From: Botrytis cinerea B05.10
Taxonomy: Eukaryota > Ascomycota > Leotiomycetes > Helotiales > Sclerotiniaceae
Direction: 5' to 3'
DNA length: 64,000 nucleotides
Assembly: GCF_000143535.2 (NCBI RefSeq)
Contig: NC_037321.1
Location: 558,001 to 622,000, forward strand
Below, piece after piece: positions 45,421 through 57,269 of the stretch. The stretch's first letter is position 1. Every line of letters begins with the position of its first letter. Under the pieces are notes generated by a model. It was not told the DNA's origin, made no database searches, and saw nothing but the letters and a program-made list of their open reading frames with translations. Position numbers and translations under genes: made by a program.

Positions 45421-48400
45421 ATGGTGGTTCTTAACAACGGCAAAGGTAATGGGAGTGCCGAGCCTGCCATTCAAGACATTGCAGAAATTCAAGATCATCT
45501 TGAAGATACTCACATAGCAGACACGAACCAAGGCTCCATACCAGGCTCCACGAAAGCGCATTCTTCGAGAACTCCTTCGAAAGCTCCTCCGAAAACTCCT
45601 CCGAACTCTCCTTTGAACTCTCCTTCGCATACTCCTTCGAATACAACAGCCAATACAACAGCCACCACCGCCGAAGTCTTTCTTTCCACGATCCCCTCTC
45701 CAATCCCAAACCCAGCAGACTGGACCTCAGATCTACCTGACTCCGACCATGTCCAATTTTTCAAAAATACAAATTGGGCTGCAACACACCTTGGACCCTT
45801 AGAATCATGGGGTCTTGCCCTTCGACTTCACACTTTCACAACTTTTGCAGATTCAAGACCTGCTTGTTTGTATTGGTATGATAGCAGGACGAAACCTCTC
45901 TACCCAAATCTGAACAATCTGACAATGTTATGTTAGGGGACCTGAAAGAGTTGCAATTTACAATCAAAATTTCATCCAAATGTCCGGCAAAACACATCCA
46001 GCGTTGATGGGTAAACCCTTTGAGTTAGCTTTCCCAGAAATTTGGACGGACATAAAAGGGGTTTTCATGCATGCAGAGACGACCAAGCTTGCAGCAGACG
46101 TTAATGAGATACCTTTAATGGTGGAGAGAAGTGGATTCAAAGAGGAGACATATTTTACGGGAAGCTTTAATCCAGTCCGAAGGGAGGACGGAGCAGTCGG
46201 GGGATTTTATAATTCTGTAGGTTCGTATTTGTTTCGCAAATTTTGCAGCCTTCAAACCCGTTTACGTCCCCCAAATTTACATCCCCCTCTTCCTCTTCCT
46301 CTTCCTTAAACGCATTCACTCATGCGATGAATGAGTAAATCATCGCATATCAAAATGACTTCTTGATTATCTGATTTTGAGACAATACAACTTTTCAACC
46401 TGATTGAGATATTGAAGAATATTGTATTGAAGCTCAAGATACTATATAATCGTCGAACTTCAACTTAGATATTGAAGAGATAGTTTTTAAGTATTATTGA
46501 ATTTGGTATGCGATTTGTTTCGTTAATCTTGTGTTTTCTGTTTCTAAGTCTAATTTGATCCGTTATTATCCCCTCGGATATTGTTTTGGCTAGCAATTAC
46601 TGAAACGTGGACGCAGTTGAAGTTACTGCCCAAAAGCTCAACGAGAGAAGACAGGCGATGTTGGGATCACTGGAAATTCCAACTGGATTGCAACAAGGAA
46701 CACTTGCTAGCCATGTTATGCCTCATTTAGAGTCAAATCCACTAGACATACCCGTGGCGATGTTATATCAGGTAGACGAGCAAAGCTCTTCTGGGTCTGC
46801 GATTTACCTGCGGAGTCAGCTGGGCTTCCCTGAACACCACCCACTCGCTGTGCCAGAAGCTGAGCTCAGCAGCTGTCTTGGCCTATTTCCATTGTTACAT
46901 GAAACAAGCCATAAGATCTCAACTCATCTTGTCGATGAGACATTTACGGGAGTCGCATGGCGTGGCCACAAAGATGAGTCTACCGGAACTTACGAACCAT
47001 CGACGCATTTTAGCATACTTCCAATCTCGAGTGCTGATCGTATCTTTGGCTATCTCATACTTGGCGCCAACTCTCGCCGGCCGATTGACGATACCTACGA
47101 TCAATTCATAAATGCTATCGCCTCGAGAGTCTCATCAATTGCATCTGCCTTGGCTAGCGCCGAGGAAACAAGGCGAAGGGCCGATCGGTTAGAAAAGGAA
47201 CTTGCTGAAAGTGAGAGACAAATCAGATATATGGCACAGAATGCTCCGGTTGGTATGCTGCAATTATCGACCGAAGGTAAAATCCTCTGGGCGAATCATA
47301 TGTACTACCAAATCACTGGCCATCCGGGACCTGAGGAACCGCAGTACAACTATTCTTTTCTTGATGTTTTGATTGAAGAAGACAGGTCTCAAACTTTACA
47401 AGCTTGGGTACAACTTCATGATGGATCTTCTCATATCGAGACTACATCACGGCTCAAGCGTATGTTCGTGCCACCCAGTGGGGAAACCGAAAACGCTTGT
47501 ATGCTATCATTGGCATTTCCGTATGTTGTCAATGGTGAAGTACAATCCATCATGGCTTGCTTCACCGATATCTCTGAGCTAAAATGGGCCGAAGCAGCGG
47601 AAGCCAGAAATGCCGAAGAAGCACGCGCGGCCAAACGTCAACAAGAGGAGTTTATTGATGTTGTCTCCCATGAGATGAGAAATCCTCTCTCTGCCATCTT
47701 CCAGTGTGCCGATATGATATCAAATTCCTACAAAGATTTATCACATACAAAAGCTGTTGAAATTCTGAAAAGCAATGTTGAGGCCGCTCGTACGATAGCT
47801 ATGTGTGCCAGTCATCAAAAGCGTATCGTGGATGATGTCTTGACACTCTCGAAGCTCAAGTACATGATGCTGTCTATTTCGCCGCATTCTGCTAACCCGG
47901 CAAAAATTCTGGAACAGGTCGTTAGAATGTTCGAAGCAGATTTAATGTCCCATGACATCTCAATCAAAACAATAGCCCAACCTTCCTTCGACACCAATAA
48001 CATCGACTTAGTCATGTTTGACTCCTCGCGTGTGAACCAAATATTGATTAACTTACTAACAAATGCGATCAAGTTTACGAGAGGTGAACCCAGGAGAAGG
48101 ATCACAGTCACTTACGGCGCTACGCTTGTTGAGCCAGAAAAAAATTTCAGCAAAGACTTTCACTGGGCACAATGCGGAAACGAAGTTGAAGATTTGACGC
48201 TCAATCCTGAGTGGGGCTCTGGTGAACCTGTGTTTTTAACATGCGCAGTCACAGATACAGGAGTTGGCATGCATGCTGATGAGATTCCTCGTCTCTTCAC
48301 TCGCTTTGAGCAGGCCAATTCGAAAACCTCTATAAAATATGGCGGATCTGGTTTAGGCCTGTTCATATCTCAAAAGCTTGCTGAAAAACAAGGAGGTAGG

Positions 48401-49034
48401 ATTGGCTTATCTTCCAAATTGGGCCAGGGAAGCACGTTTGGGTTTTACGTCAAGGTACGACGCAGTGTCAAACAACCAAAAGATACCCGCCCAAAATTGG
48501 CACCAGTATCATTCGATGGATCTTACTATGACGGATCGAAGTCTATGCACGTTTTATTAGTTGAGGACAATTTGGTCAATCAGAAGATATTAGAGAAGCA
48601 ATTAAAAAAAGCTGGCTGCATAGTGTACGTGGCCAATCATGGGCTAGAGGCCTTGGAGACATTGAGACAATGTTCCTGCTGGCATGAGCCGGTGAAAGAC
48701 GCAAAGAAATTAGATATCATACTTATGGATTGGGAAATGCCTGTCATGGATGGCCTCACTTGCAGTCGGGAGATCCGAGCATTGCAACAATCTGGAAAGA
48801 TCTTGAGGCATCTTGAGATCATCGCAATTACTGCTAATGCCCGAGAGGAGCAGGTTCAATTGGCATTACATAACGGAATTGTAAGCTTTCAAAAGAAATT
48901 TCTGAAATGAACCATTATGCTAACAGGTGTTGTTGTAGAATTTCGTAATGTCCAAACCTTTCATAGTCTCAAGCTTGCTATCCAAGATGAGAGAACGGCT
49001 TAGCGGGATCGATAATGGAACGATTTTCCAATGA
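45421..49034 (+). CDS. Hybrid histidine kinase with PAS domain and receiver domain
   Basis: A sensor kinase feeding a fungal phosphorelay. Four exons in phase: 45421-45875, 45937-46220, 46617-48880 and 48939-49034, giving 1032 aa. The N-terminus is a run of Ser/Thr-Pro sites, then FFKNTNWAATHLGPLESWG, which opens a PAS-like sensor region. A PAS domain lies at about 448-573 (IRYMAQNAPVGMLQLSTEGK). The H-box is VSHEMRNP with His near residue 598. The N-box is NQILINLLTNAIKF, G1 is VTDTGVGM, the F-box is LFTRFEQAN and G2 is GGSGLGLFISQKL. The receiver has LLVEDNLVNQK, the phospho-acceptor in ILMDWEMPVMDG (Asp near 951) and MSKPF in exon 4. All catalytic residues are intact. Intron 2 is 396 nt, long for this window. 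The TTG six bases upstream is not needed as a start. Confidence 0.94.
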
Positions 49035-50487
49035 ACGGATAAGCTCTTCCCCGTAGCAGCAGAAAGTATACTTATGAAGAGCGGTTAATATCCTACCGTC
49101 TTTTCATCTAGATGGCCTTACGTCATTCTCCAATCGCTCGGGCCCCTCTGAATACACAGCGGAAGCCGCGGAGATCCAGGAAAAGGACTGTGAGCATGTG
49201 TTCCCAGCTTCCATGTTGATATCAATACTTTGAATGATGCCAGTATGTTTGAGAAGAGAGGAAAAACGATGGAGGTGAGAGACCTCGATGCCAAACCAGG
49301 ATATATGTGTCAATGTTCTCGTTATCACGTGAAACTTGTGACCATTTGTTTGGATGTATACCCCAAGAAACGAACCCCAAAAGTGTTAGAAACCTGTCGG
49401 CAGCACAGGTATTAATAAAGAGAACAGCGAGGCTTAGTTGCAAGAACAAAAAGCGGCTACTTAGGTCGGTCTCTTCTCTGGTGTTGTCACCCATTGGATA
49501 AGGATAATGTTAGCAAAAGATAGGGGAGAATAATATCACATCAAATTTTACAACAAATCAGGACTTGCAAATTTCCTCCAAAAAGTAGAAAGATGCATGA
49601 AAGGTGTCATCAAAGATAACCTGATGGATACACTATCAGCAGCATTTTTGTATGTAATTTTCGCCACGCAAGTCAACACGACGATCGTTTTACTTTACGC
49701 TCCAATGACAAGTCCTAGGACAGTCACTGAAGGCATTTTGACAGCAAGTAAGGTATACAAATGAATCAAAACTAGTTCCTAGCGTTTAGAGCTGCGCTGT
49801 GAGATCTTCCACATACACCCACCCGTTCAGCAACAACATCGACATCATCCATTTTAGTACCTATTTTGGCACAAACTCGCGTAGAAAATGGCTTTTCTTC
49901 AATAAATTTGCTTGAATTGACAGACAAGAATTGACTATACAACTTTGTCTGACGTCGAATCAACAACCCTGCTAGAGATCTGTATACTTCCTATATAGCG
50001 CGTGCATCATCCAAGTTATACTTTTTGAAGTCCGATTTTAAAATTCAATCCGAGGTAAGGTTATCTATCCTCAAACCACCATGACACTGAGAATTATCTT
50101 GTGTATTCGATTATTCTTGATAACACACAGGGATGAGTCTGTGAAGACTAGGTGGTATTAGTATGAAGGACGTTTTCTGGCTTGTTGACCTTATGATTGC
50201 TTCGATTGCCTATTATTAGCCTGTAGAGTTCGTCGGTTAATTATCGGTTGTCATAACATAAATTCCATATTTCACGTGTTCTGGCGATTTCTGAAACACG
50301 CCCCCTCGCCTATCCTTCCTGGATTGCCCTTGGGGGGAGGGGTTTGACTAGATTTTCATCCATATTCCACTGATTACCTTTGATTGATTGCTCACTGAGC
50401 TATATGATTGATAGGCCAGGATCGCAGAGCTGATTCTTTCTTTTCTCTCTCGAACAGTTATCTTCCTTCTCGTTAACTTTTGCTCAT
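49035..50487. other. Intergenic region
   Basis: The 3' flank of the kinase and the upstream flank of the DUF4470-type pseudogene. Short ORFs on both strands have no splice or family support. A CT-rich leader precedes 50488. Confidence 0.5.
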
Positions 50488-52290
50488 CATGTCGGCGGCA
50501 TGCGAAAAAGAAGTATCAACAGTTGTAGAAACGGAGAAGCTCAATGGTGAGGCCAACGCTCTGTATAAATCAGGAAAGTTCCTTGAAGATACGCTCTGAG
50601 GTCCTTTCATGATATCTTGATAGCAAACTGATTGACATCATTCACACACAGCTGTCTTGAAATATCAGGAAACCATGGCAGCTGATAAGACTTCTGGTCC
50701 TTCCACTCTGAAGCCTTTCCGTAATATGACCGCTGTTTACTTCGAGCTCGGCAGATGTACTCTATGCCGCGAGAAAACGGAATAGGTGGTCAAACTAATC
50801 AAGGAGATGATGCCAGAGAATACAACCATCCTTGCGAAGCTTGCTTAGCAAATAGAGAGATCTATTGAACATACTCCTAAAAGTTCAGATCAGAAGAAGC
50901 TTAACAGGCGTCTAAAAATCAGCGTATGTTTACCACGCCACCGTGCTTCTCTGTGAGTCCTCGAAAATTCCACTTGCACATACTTGAGATTGACTATTTT
51001 CCAGGTTGACAACGACAGAATACCTCACGGTCGGGCACGACGTTCCCAAAAGTCTCTCTCGCGAGCTCGTTCAGAAGCTGCCTCGAAATGAGAAAGATAG
51101 GAAGATGTCTTTTTTTTTTTGCTGACATCGGAGATGCTCGCCATTTGTATGCAACGATGATCGATCTCCACGCGTCAGAGAAGAAAGGAACCGCCCCTCT
51201 CCGGAAATACCATTTCGTCGCAACTGATATCAACAAATGTGCTCTTACCAGAGACCTTGTCACCTGGAAATTAATAGACGACCTCTCAATATTATCACAT
51301 GACTCAAACGAGGGAATGGTGATTTTAGCCACTATTTTTTTCATCTACGAAGCGAATATAATGCCCAATTACATATACGAGTATCTGCGCATGGTAATGG
51401 AAAAAATTCTTGGGTTTTTGCAAAAGGTATTTGAATCTTTCATATGTCGATCAGCCGCGACGCTATTTTCCCTTCCTTAAGCGAGACTATCTAGAAATTT
51501 GTTTAGTTTCATTTAGGATTATGATTGTCTCAAAAGTCACTTGATGAAAAACTCATATTGATATGAAGTTCCAGGCTGTCTTTGAGACATGTTTTACTAG
51601 AGTTCACTAATATTTTTTTTTGGCTTTAGGGCAGTTCCCCACTCGAATGGGTTTCACTTCATGCATTTGACATGTCTAAATGTATTGATGTCCTGAATCA
51701 TTGGCTCAACAGAAGCAGTGAGAGCTCCCATAGCTTTACAGTCTCAGAAGATATGCGTGGCACCCGGGAGGCATTTTCAGATCGCCCTCTCTTTTCCCAC
51801 GAGCCTTTCATAAAGGAAAAGCAAATCTATGTCAAGTGCGGAGTTTTAGACCACCAGAAAATATTCTTCTTTCTCGTGAGCCGAGATTGCCAGGACTTTT
51901 CGAAACTCCGTCTAAGTCCGCTGAGCTTCGTAAATATATCAAGAAGAACTGGAGGTTCAAACCAACGATGATGGACCGCGATTGGTACGATGATCTACAA
52001 AGAAGTAATCTGTCCGAAGAGTTTGATTGGAGCAACGATCCTTTCCATGCTGTCTTCAAATTTGAGGCTTTTCACAGGGGGAAAAAACCTTCGAGCTTGT
52101 TCGACCACGTGTCTCCATTATTCCAAAATGCAGCAGATACACTCAAGAAGTAGAAGGGAAGGTTCCATGTTGAAGTCCCCTGTGGGGATGTTGTCGAAAT
52201 TTCCGAATGGCTCCGACTTGGCACGCCACCCACCAGAATTCCACGATCAGAGAAGTTCCCTACAGAGTTTGATGCTATTCACCTAAGTAA
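50488..52290 (+). pseudogene. DUF4470/MYND-type protein pseudogene
   Basis: Plus strand. ATG 50488 opens a TPR-like N-terminus (NGEANALYKSGKFLE). The frame then passes through two in-frame TAG codons at 50783-50785 and 50846-50848, with coding-like text between (VVKLIKEMMPENTTILAKLA). After an intron with acceptor TTCCAG a T11 run (51110-51120) shifts the frame into a clear DUF4470 core: FFFADIGDARHLYATMIDLH and KYHFVATDINKCALTRDL. A later block (51836-52150; NWRFKPTMMDRDWYDDLQRS) ends at TAG 52151-52153, after which protein-like sequence continues (VEVPCGDVVEISEWLRLG, then FDAIHLSN). DUF4470 proteins are fungal and often carry a MYND finger; none is visible here. All three stops could come from CAG to TAG. 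Function of the ancestor is unknown. Confidence 0.7.
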
Positions 52291-54425
52291 TTCCTAAGAT
52301 GGTTCTACGCTCTGTTTTTCATAACTCGTTCAAAGGCTGTGTATTGGGTTTTGGACGAAAATCCGACCACTATTTCTGGAAGAGATAAGTAGAAATCAAT
52401 TTTTGGATTTCAATCATGCAATATGTTCAATTTCAACACACTTTAAACTCGCAAACAAATCAAGTACTTTTGTTTCTCAAAAAATGATACATCCTCCGTC
52501 GTTCCCCACTGACGATATTACAGTCCAGTTTTGATACCCATCGCACAATACATTAACACCTATAACTTGAATGGCTTTGGAAGATCCAGCTAAGTGTTCT
52601 GAAGCGAATAGCAATGGAATGTCTCGTGAATTGAAAATCTTGGGAGGCTCGCTTCCATTCATCGATGATAAGTGAGATCAAGCCATCATTAATCGTCTGA
52701 TATCCACCATAAAACTTCACAAGAAACATAGCAAATTAATCTCCGAAAGTAAATCGAAATTAAGAGGCAGTCATCATCATCTTTGATTGTTGTTTCTACG
52801 AGAATACACCATCGCATCGTAATTCAGGAGTCCTTCGCAAGCCTTACTAGCTCAATCGAAAATAGAGTTCGGGTCTACATTTAGAGTGATTCAGGTTTGG
52901 ACTCCGCTTTGCACCTACAAATTCACTAGACACATATAATGAATCGGATAGTACAAGTAAAAAACAGCCGAACATAGATGTCAGTGGGTTGTTGGGAGAA
53001 CTCTGTTGTATCTAAGGTTTGTGTGACTATTCTTGGATAAGAGTGGGAGTATCATCAAGGCACTCGAATCTAAATAAAAATATAAATAAGAATTATGTAT
53101 CACAACCAACATCTCGAATGCAGGAAGTCTTACGGCTGACCAGTCTGTTAAGCGCACTATACTATTCATCAAATAACCCTGAGACCGAGACCATACCACT
53201 CTCTTTAGTGTCTTCAATCATCCTCTTCATTCCTTCGAGGTACAAAGTTTATCGGTATGACTACCACACCCCGAGCCCAGATTTCGTAGACAAACCCTGG
53301 ATAAAAGTGCAGAGCTCTGGAATATCTTTTTGCCAAATATCATTGACACTGGAGAAGCCTGGTTGTTGTGGTTAGGATGATACAATGAGTAAGAGACATA
53401 TCATCGAGCTTCTAATAGATCGCACAACATCCCAGCCGTCTTTTGAATCCCTGACCTTTAAAATTTCGCATTTAGATAGTTGCACATACGACTCCCCCCC
53501 TGAATTTTGTGATTATGTAAGTAACATATCATGACACAGTGTCATTATTAGTGAGTTCAATTTTTCGTGGGTCTGGACAATCACTTGGCAGAGCTGCTCA
53601 TGCAAATGCACGGATGAACACACGCGAATTTTGGCGACGACCTCGCTGTCTCGCTCGGTTATTACATACTGAGACGGTAATAATCTCACATGCTAGTTAT
53701 GTCTATAATTGACAATATCTTCATTTTACCAATACTTCATCAAATTGGTGCCAATATCTCATCTTATCTAAAATTCTACTAAAGTCTTGAATTAAGCTTT
53801 TGGGAGATTTTCTTCAACTCTAGTTCGATTTGAGGACTAAGAATAAATGACGTGCAGCGTGACATAATTAACTCTAGCTCAGTCCATTTAGAAATCCCCA
53901 CATTTTGATTTTGTATATATAGCTAGAATTCCCTCATAAGAATTCTCTTTTAAATTTTCATAGACACATTTTACACATTCAATTACTTTCAAGTATCTAT
54001 CTTTCGATCTATTAGCATCTTAACATACTTAGATTCCAACATCCCCTTAATTGTAATAACTTAATCGCGGTTTCTATCATCACTATATCTCATCACCACA
54101 CTATATAATATAATTTGTAATTTGATACCTATCATACGTATCTTACCTATCTTACAGCAAAGTCCATTACTTGCTATTAATTTTAATCCTACCTCACCTC
54201 AACCCCTACAATCAATTCACTACAAACCTCTAATCGGAACTCCACAATTACGATTTATAATTCTCTCAAGCAAGTTCGGACTTTCAGAGGCCGAGAATTC
54301 ATTACTACGATTCGAACATTGAGCTAGCTCCATTCTTCAAATCACACCCAGACATTCAAGTCTCTAAATTCTCTGGTACAGAATTGAACATTGATTATCT
54401 CAAGGTTGTTGAACAAGATTCAAAC
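52291..54425. other. AT-rich gene-poor region
   Basis: About 2.1 kb without a supported gene. A minus-strand frame at 52477-52662 is coding-like for about 60 residues but isolated. The right end (53870-54425) is a very AT-rich, pyrimidine-rich leader for the next gene. Confidence 0.5.
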
Positions 54426-55316
54426 ATGACAAACCAATCTTTCTTAGAAGCTGGAGATGACGGAGCGGAGCTGCAAGGGCTCAATTCGAAAGCCCTAGGA
54501 TATGGTTCAAAGAAAAGAGAATTGTTGGGTACGTCAAATGATACACCAAGGGCACCAAAACGGGCACGAACAACAAATTTTGGCAGTGCCATGCAACCTA
54601 CTACTGCTACATTAGTCGACACACAACATTTATTCCCTCCATTACAGGAGCCTTATGAAGAGGAGAAGGGGGAAGCATCTGTGATTGCTTTGGCTGGCAA
54701 GACTGGCGCTTTTCCAAAGGAGCCCTATCGAAGAGAAACCTCAAAACTTAGAGAAACAAGCATTTCACCACAAGAACTTGATTTCTTCACAGGAGAAACT
54801 AGGGTATCTGACCAGGAATGTGAAGATATAGAAAGAGCTATAGCCTTATCTCTTGGCCAAGAACAAGAGTACGACCAACCCCACAGAGTAGAAAATGCAA
54901 GCTTCGGTGTCTACAATATTCCATGCGCATTTCACGATCTCTCCCAGGACTCTAAGATAGAGGGAATGACAATAGAAGTCAGCCCATACACCGCGAAATT
55001 GGAATACAAATTTGAAGGTCGCCCCTTTGGGGAATTTGCTGAATTTGCGGATGTAGAACATGCTGAATGGATCATCCAACCTGAAAACATTACTTGGATG
55101 AGTTACAGCCATCCCAAAAGCAGAAACTATATTGTAGAACTCGTCGACAATGGGGGTGATGAACCAGTTCCGTTATACATTGAGTTCACGGGAAAAGAGG
55201 AAATGCTTGCTCTCGTCAAATATTGGTGGGAATGGATGACGCCCGAGTACCGGAAAAACGTTACTAAGCGAAGGGCTGAGAAAGATCGAAGATTCCCAGT
55301 TGAGACGGAAGATTGA
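54426..55316 (+). CDS. Unknown protein with a ubiquitin-interacting motif
   Basis: A single-exon ORF of 296 aa. I do not recognise the full-length family. A ubiquitin-interacting motif is seen at about residues 132-146: ECEDIERAIALSLGQE, with the acidic start, central Ala and conserved Ser. A Lys/Arg patch (PRAPKRARTT, about 41-50) may be nuclear. The C-terminal 130 residues look globular with many aromatics (YKFEGRPFGEFAEFADVEHA, ITWMSYSHPKSRNYIVELVD, LVKYWWEWMTPEYRKNV) and end in a charged tail. The open frame extends upstream to a TTG at 54384, but 54426 is the first ATG. Upstream flank is long and AT-rich. Role is unknown; binding of ubiquitinated partners is inferred from the motif. Confidence 0.75.
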   Translation: MTNQSFLEAGDDGAELQGLNSKALGYGSKKRELLGTSNDTPRAPKRARTTNFGSAMQPTTATLVDTQHLFPPLQEPYEEEKGEASVIALAGKTGAFPKEPYRRETSKLRETSISPQELDFFTGETRVSDQECEDIERAIALSLGQEQEYDQPHRVENASFGVYNIPCAFHDLSQDSKIEGMTIEVSPYTAKLEYKFEGRPFGEFAEFADVEHAEWIIQPENITWMSYSHPKSRNYIVELVDNGGDEPVPLYIEFTGKEEMLALVKYWWEWMTPEYRKNVTKRRAEKDRRFPVETED

Positions 55317-55776
55317 AGCAGGTGAATATGGAGGCACGGGGATGGTCAATGAAGAGGAGTGATGACTGGCAGTATTTTGTTGTCAATGTTGACTCTAAAG
55401 GACGGGATGTGAACTAATATCCAATAAATTGAATACTCATATGTTGAATTAATTCTCTTCGTGATGTATGAAATGAAACCCAAATTTGCTGTCACTATTT
55501 TGGAATGAAGACGATAATGGAGCTGTGAGTAGTTCACTGGCTATTCGCACAGTTTGTTAGAAGTGATTGCATTCTTTTGCTTGTTGACTGAAGAAGAAAG
55601 TGCCAATGAGCCGATTTGTGATAGCTATCTACTACCAGCCATCAGCCGAGAAATGGCTGATAATTAGAAAAATTCATGAGTAATAAGACCAACAAAATGT
55701 GACTGAAACTTCGTAGTTTGATCGCGTACAGCGACTTCATGAATTTTTTTTATTTAAAAAGAAAAGGGAAATCAAC
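55317..55776. other. Intergenic spacer
   Basis: The 3' flank of the UIM gene; nothing recognised. Confidence 0.5.
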
Positions 55777-55986
55777 ATGATTGTCTCCGGTGGTAAGAAT
55801 TTAGAGTTCTTTTTGGCTCAATATGCGCTTTCAAAAGTTTTTGAGGCCCCTTCGAGTTATGATTTTCCTAAACATTATGCGTTTGATCGTCCATATCACG
55901 AACATTCCTTGGGTAGATATGCAAACGCAGAACCTGCAACACTGAGATTGGATTTCACAGAAACTACAGACTTTCCAAGACCTTAA
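55777..55986 (+). CDS. Possible small ORF, 69 aa
   Basis: An open frame with a good start context (TCAACATGAT) and balanced composition (NLEFFLAQYALSKVFEAPSS, then PYHEHSLGRYANAEPATLRL). No domain, signal peptide or homologue is recognised. It could also be the first exon of a longer gene or chance. It lies alone between the UIM gene and a coiled-coil gene on the other strand. Confidence 0.3.
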   Translation: MIVSGGKNLEFFLAQYALSKVFEAPSSYDFPKHYAFDRPYHEHSLGRYANAEPATLRLDFTETTDFPRP

Positions 55987-56065
55987 ACAGCTATGAGGTA
56001 TTTCAATAATCCCAAGATCTCAATATACATATTGGGACTCTTACTCCCCCGGAGCTCCACAGTTC

Positions 56066-56575
56066 TTAGCAGACCGATGACACGGCTTTCTCCCAGGCTT
56101 CTTTCAGCGCTCCAACTCTCTTTTTCATTTCCTCCAAGTCTTTCTCCCTAAGTTCAATAATAACTATCTCCAACTCTATCTTTTGGATTCTTATCTTCAG
56201 TCTTGACTTTCTATTCGTCTCTTCGTTCTTGTCTAGCTCCATCTTATTAAGTGTCCTTTCCATGCTTTCCGAATTTGCCTCACTAGCATCTGTAAGTCCC
56301 GTGATGGTTTTTTCCAAATCCGAGATATTATTTCTCCTGTCGAGATACTCTTGCTGGTGGCTTTCTATCCAATGTAAGATATTTGTTTCATTTTCGCTTG
56401 CAACATGAGGGATTTCCGGATCTCTCTCCACAAGCTGTACCCATACTTTCATTTCCTCCAGAAGTAAGCATATTAAATCACTTGTTGGATCGTTTCTTGC
56501 TGCAAGGGGACTGCTATCATCTTCTCCGGTCATGTCATGTGTTTGTGTCTTCGGTATCTCTAATGGTTGGGCCAC
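56066..56575 (-). CDS. Coiled-coil protein of unknown function (169 aa)
   Basis: A single-exon minus-strand ORF. An acidic, polar N-terminus (MAQPLEIPKTQTHDMTGEDD) precedes a strongly charged helix. From about residue 80 to 165 the pattern of Leu/Ile every 3-4 residues with Lys/Glu (SDLEKTITGLTDASEANSES, LKIRIQKIELEIVIIELREK, EMKKRVGALKEAWEKAV) predicts a coiled coil. No signal peptide, membrane span or known domain. It neighbours a second coiled-coil ORF of similar size on the same strand at 57270-57830, without obvious sequence identity. Function unknown. Confidence 0.65.
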   Translation of the reverse strand: MAQPLEIPKTQTHDMTGEDDSSPLAARNDPTSDLICLLLEEMKVWVQLVERDPEIPHVASENETNILHWIESHQQEYLDRRNNISDLEKTITGLTDASEANSESMERTLNKMELDKNEETNRKSRLKIRIQKIELEIVIIELREKDLEEMKKRVGALKEAWEKAVSSVC

Positions 56576-57269
56576 GACTCAACGATGAAACAGAACACCG
56601 AATTTGAAAGGGTCTATCGACAACAATAGAAAGTAGACAACGAAAACAATGTAAGACTAATTTGCTCAATCCTAAGATTTCATCCGTTTCTTCTGCTCGA
56701 GAATTTATCGAAGTTCTACTGTAATAATCCTGTTTATATAATGGCTATGAGAAGAAAAGCAAAACAAGGATATCGTTCAGGTTGAAGTTTGTAAGAGGTT
56801 GTGGACAGAATTTATTTGTAATTCATATTTGTGGATGCGGGTGTCCAATTTGAATATGAATCAGTAATTTCTAACCTGTTATCACTCATTTCCTCGTGTC
56901 ATTTAACCATTGCGCTGAAAATTTCTGGTGTCCTTGTCATACGGCAAGCTCATGATATAGTTCTTGACTCTTTCAAAGCTTGGTTTTGTATCACCCACGC
57001 TTATGAATTTGTCTTGGTGTGTACTATCACTTAATCACGGTCTATGAGTAATCTTGAGAATGTTTGATTTATTATTCAGGTAATGCTAACAATATTACGT
57101 CCTATGAATACTCCAACAAATCTCGTCCCAGAGCTGGAATCCATAGTGATCTAACATTGCAACTCTTCTCTTGCAAAGCGAAGTCTTCCTCAAATATAGT
57201 CAAGGTACCACGCTACTACAATAAGTTTTGCTGACGTCCTACTCCTCCTCATGTAATCAATTTAGCCGG
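56576..57269. other. Spacer between two coiled-coil genes
   Basis: About 700 bp; the 56831-57034 plus-strand frame has no support. Nothing else recognised. Confidence 0.5.

Noticed and set aside
45431..45764. Overlapping minus-strand ORFs rich in Arg or Glu
   Set aside because: They are shadows of the Ser/Thr/Pro codon repeats in the histidine kinase N-terminus.
49222..49494. Minus-strand ORF of 90 aa
   Set aside because: Composition is uneven and no domain, signal peptide or splice support was seen.
52477..52662. Minus-strand ORF of 61 aa
   Set aside because: It reads fairly protein-like, but stands alone with stops in all frames just upstream; not enough to call a gene.
53019..53375. Plus-strand ORF of 118 aa
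   Set aside because: Low-complexity start, no ATG context, no splice partner and a similarly plausible frame on the other strand; probably chance.
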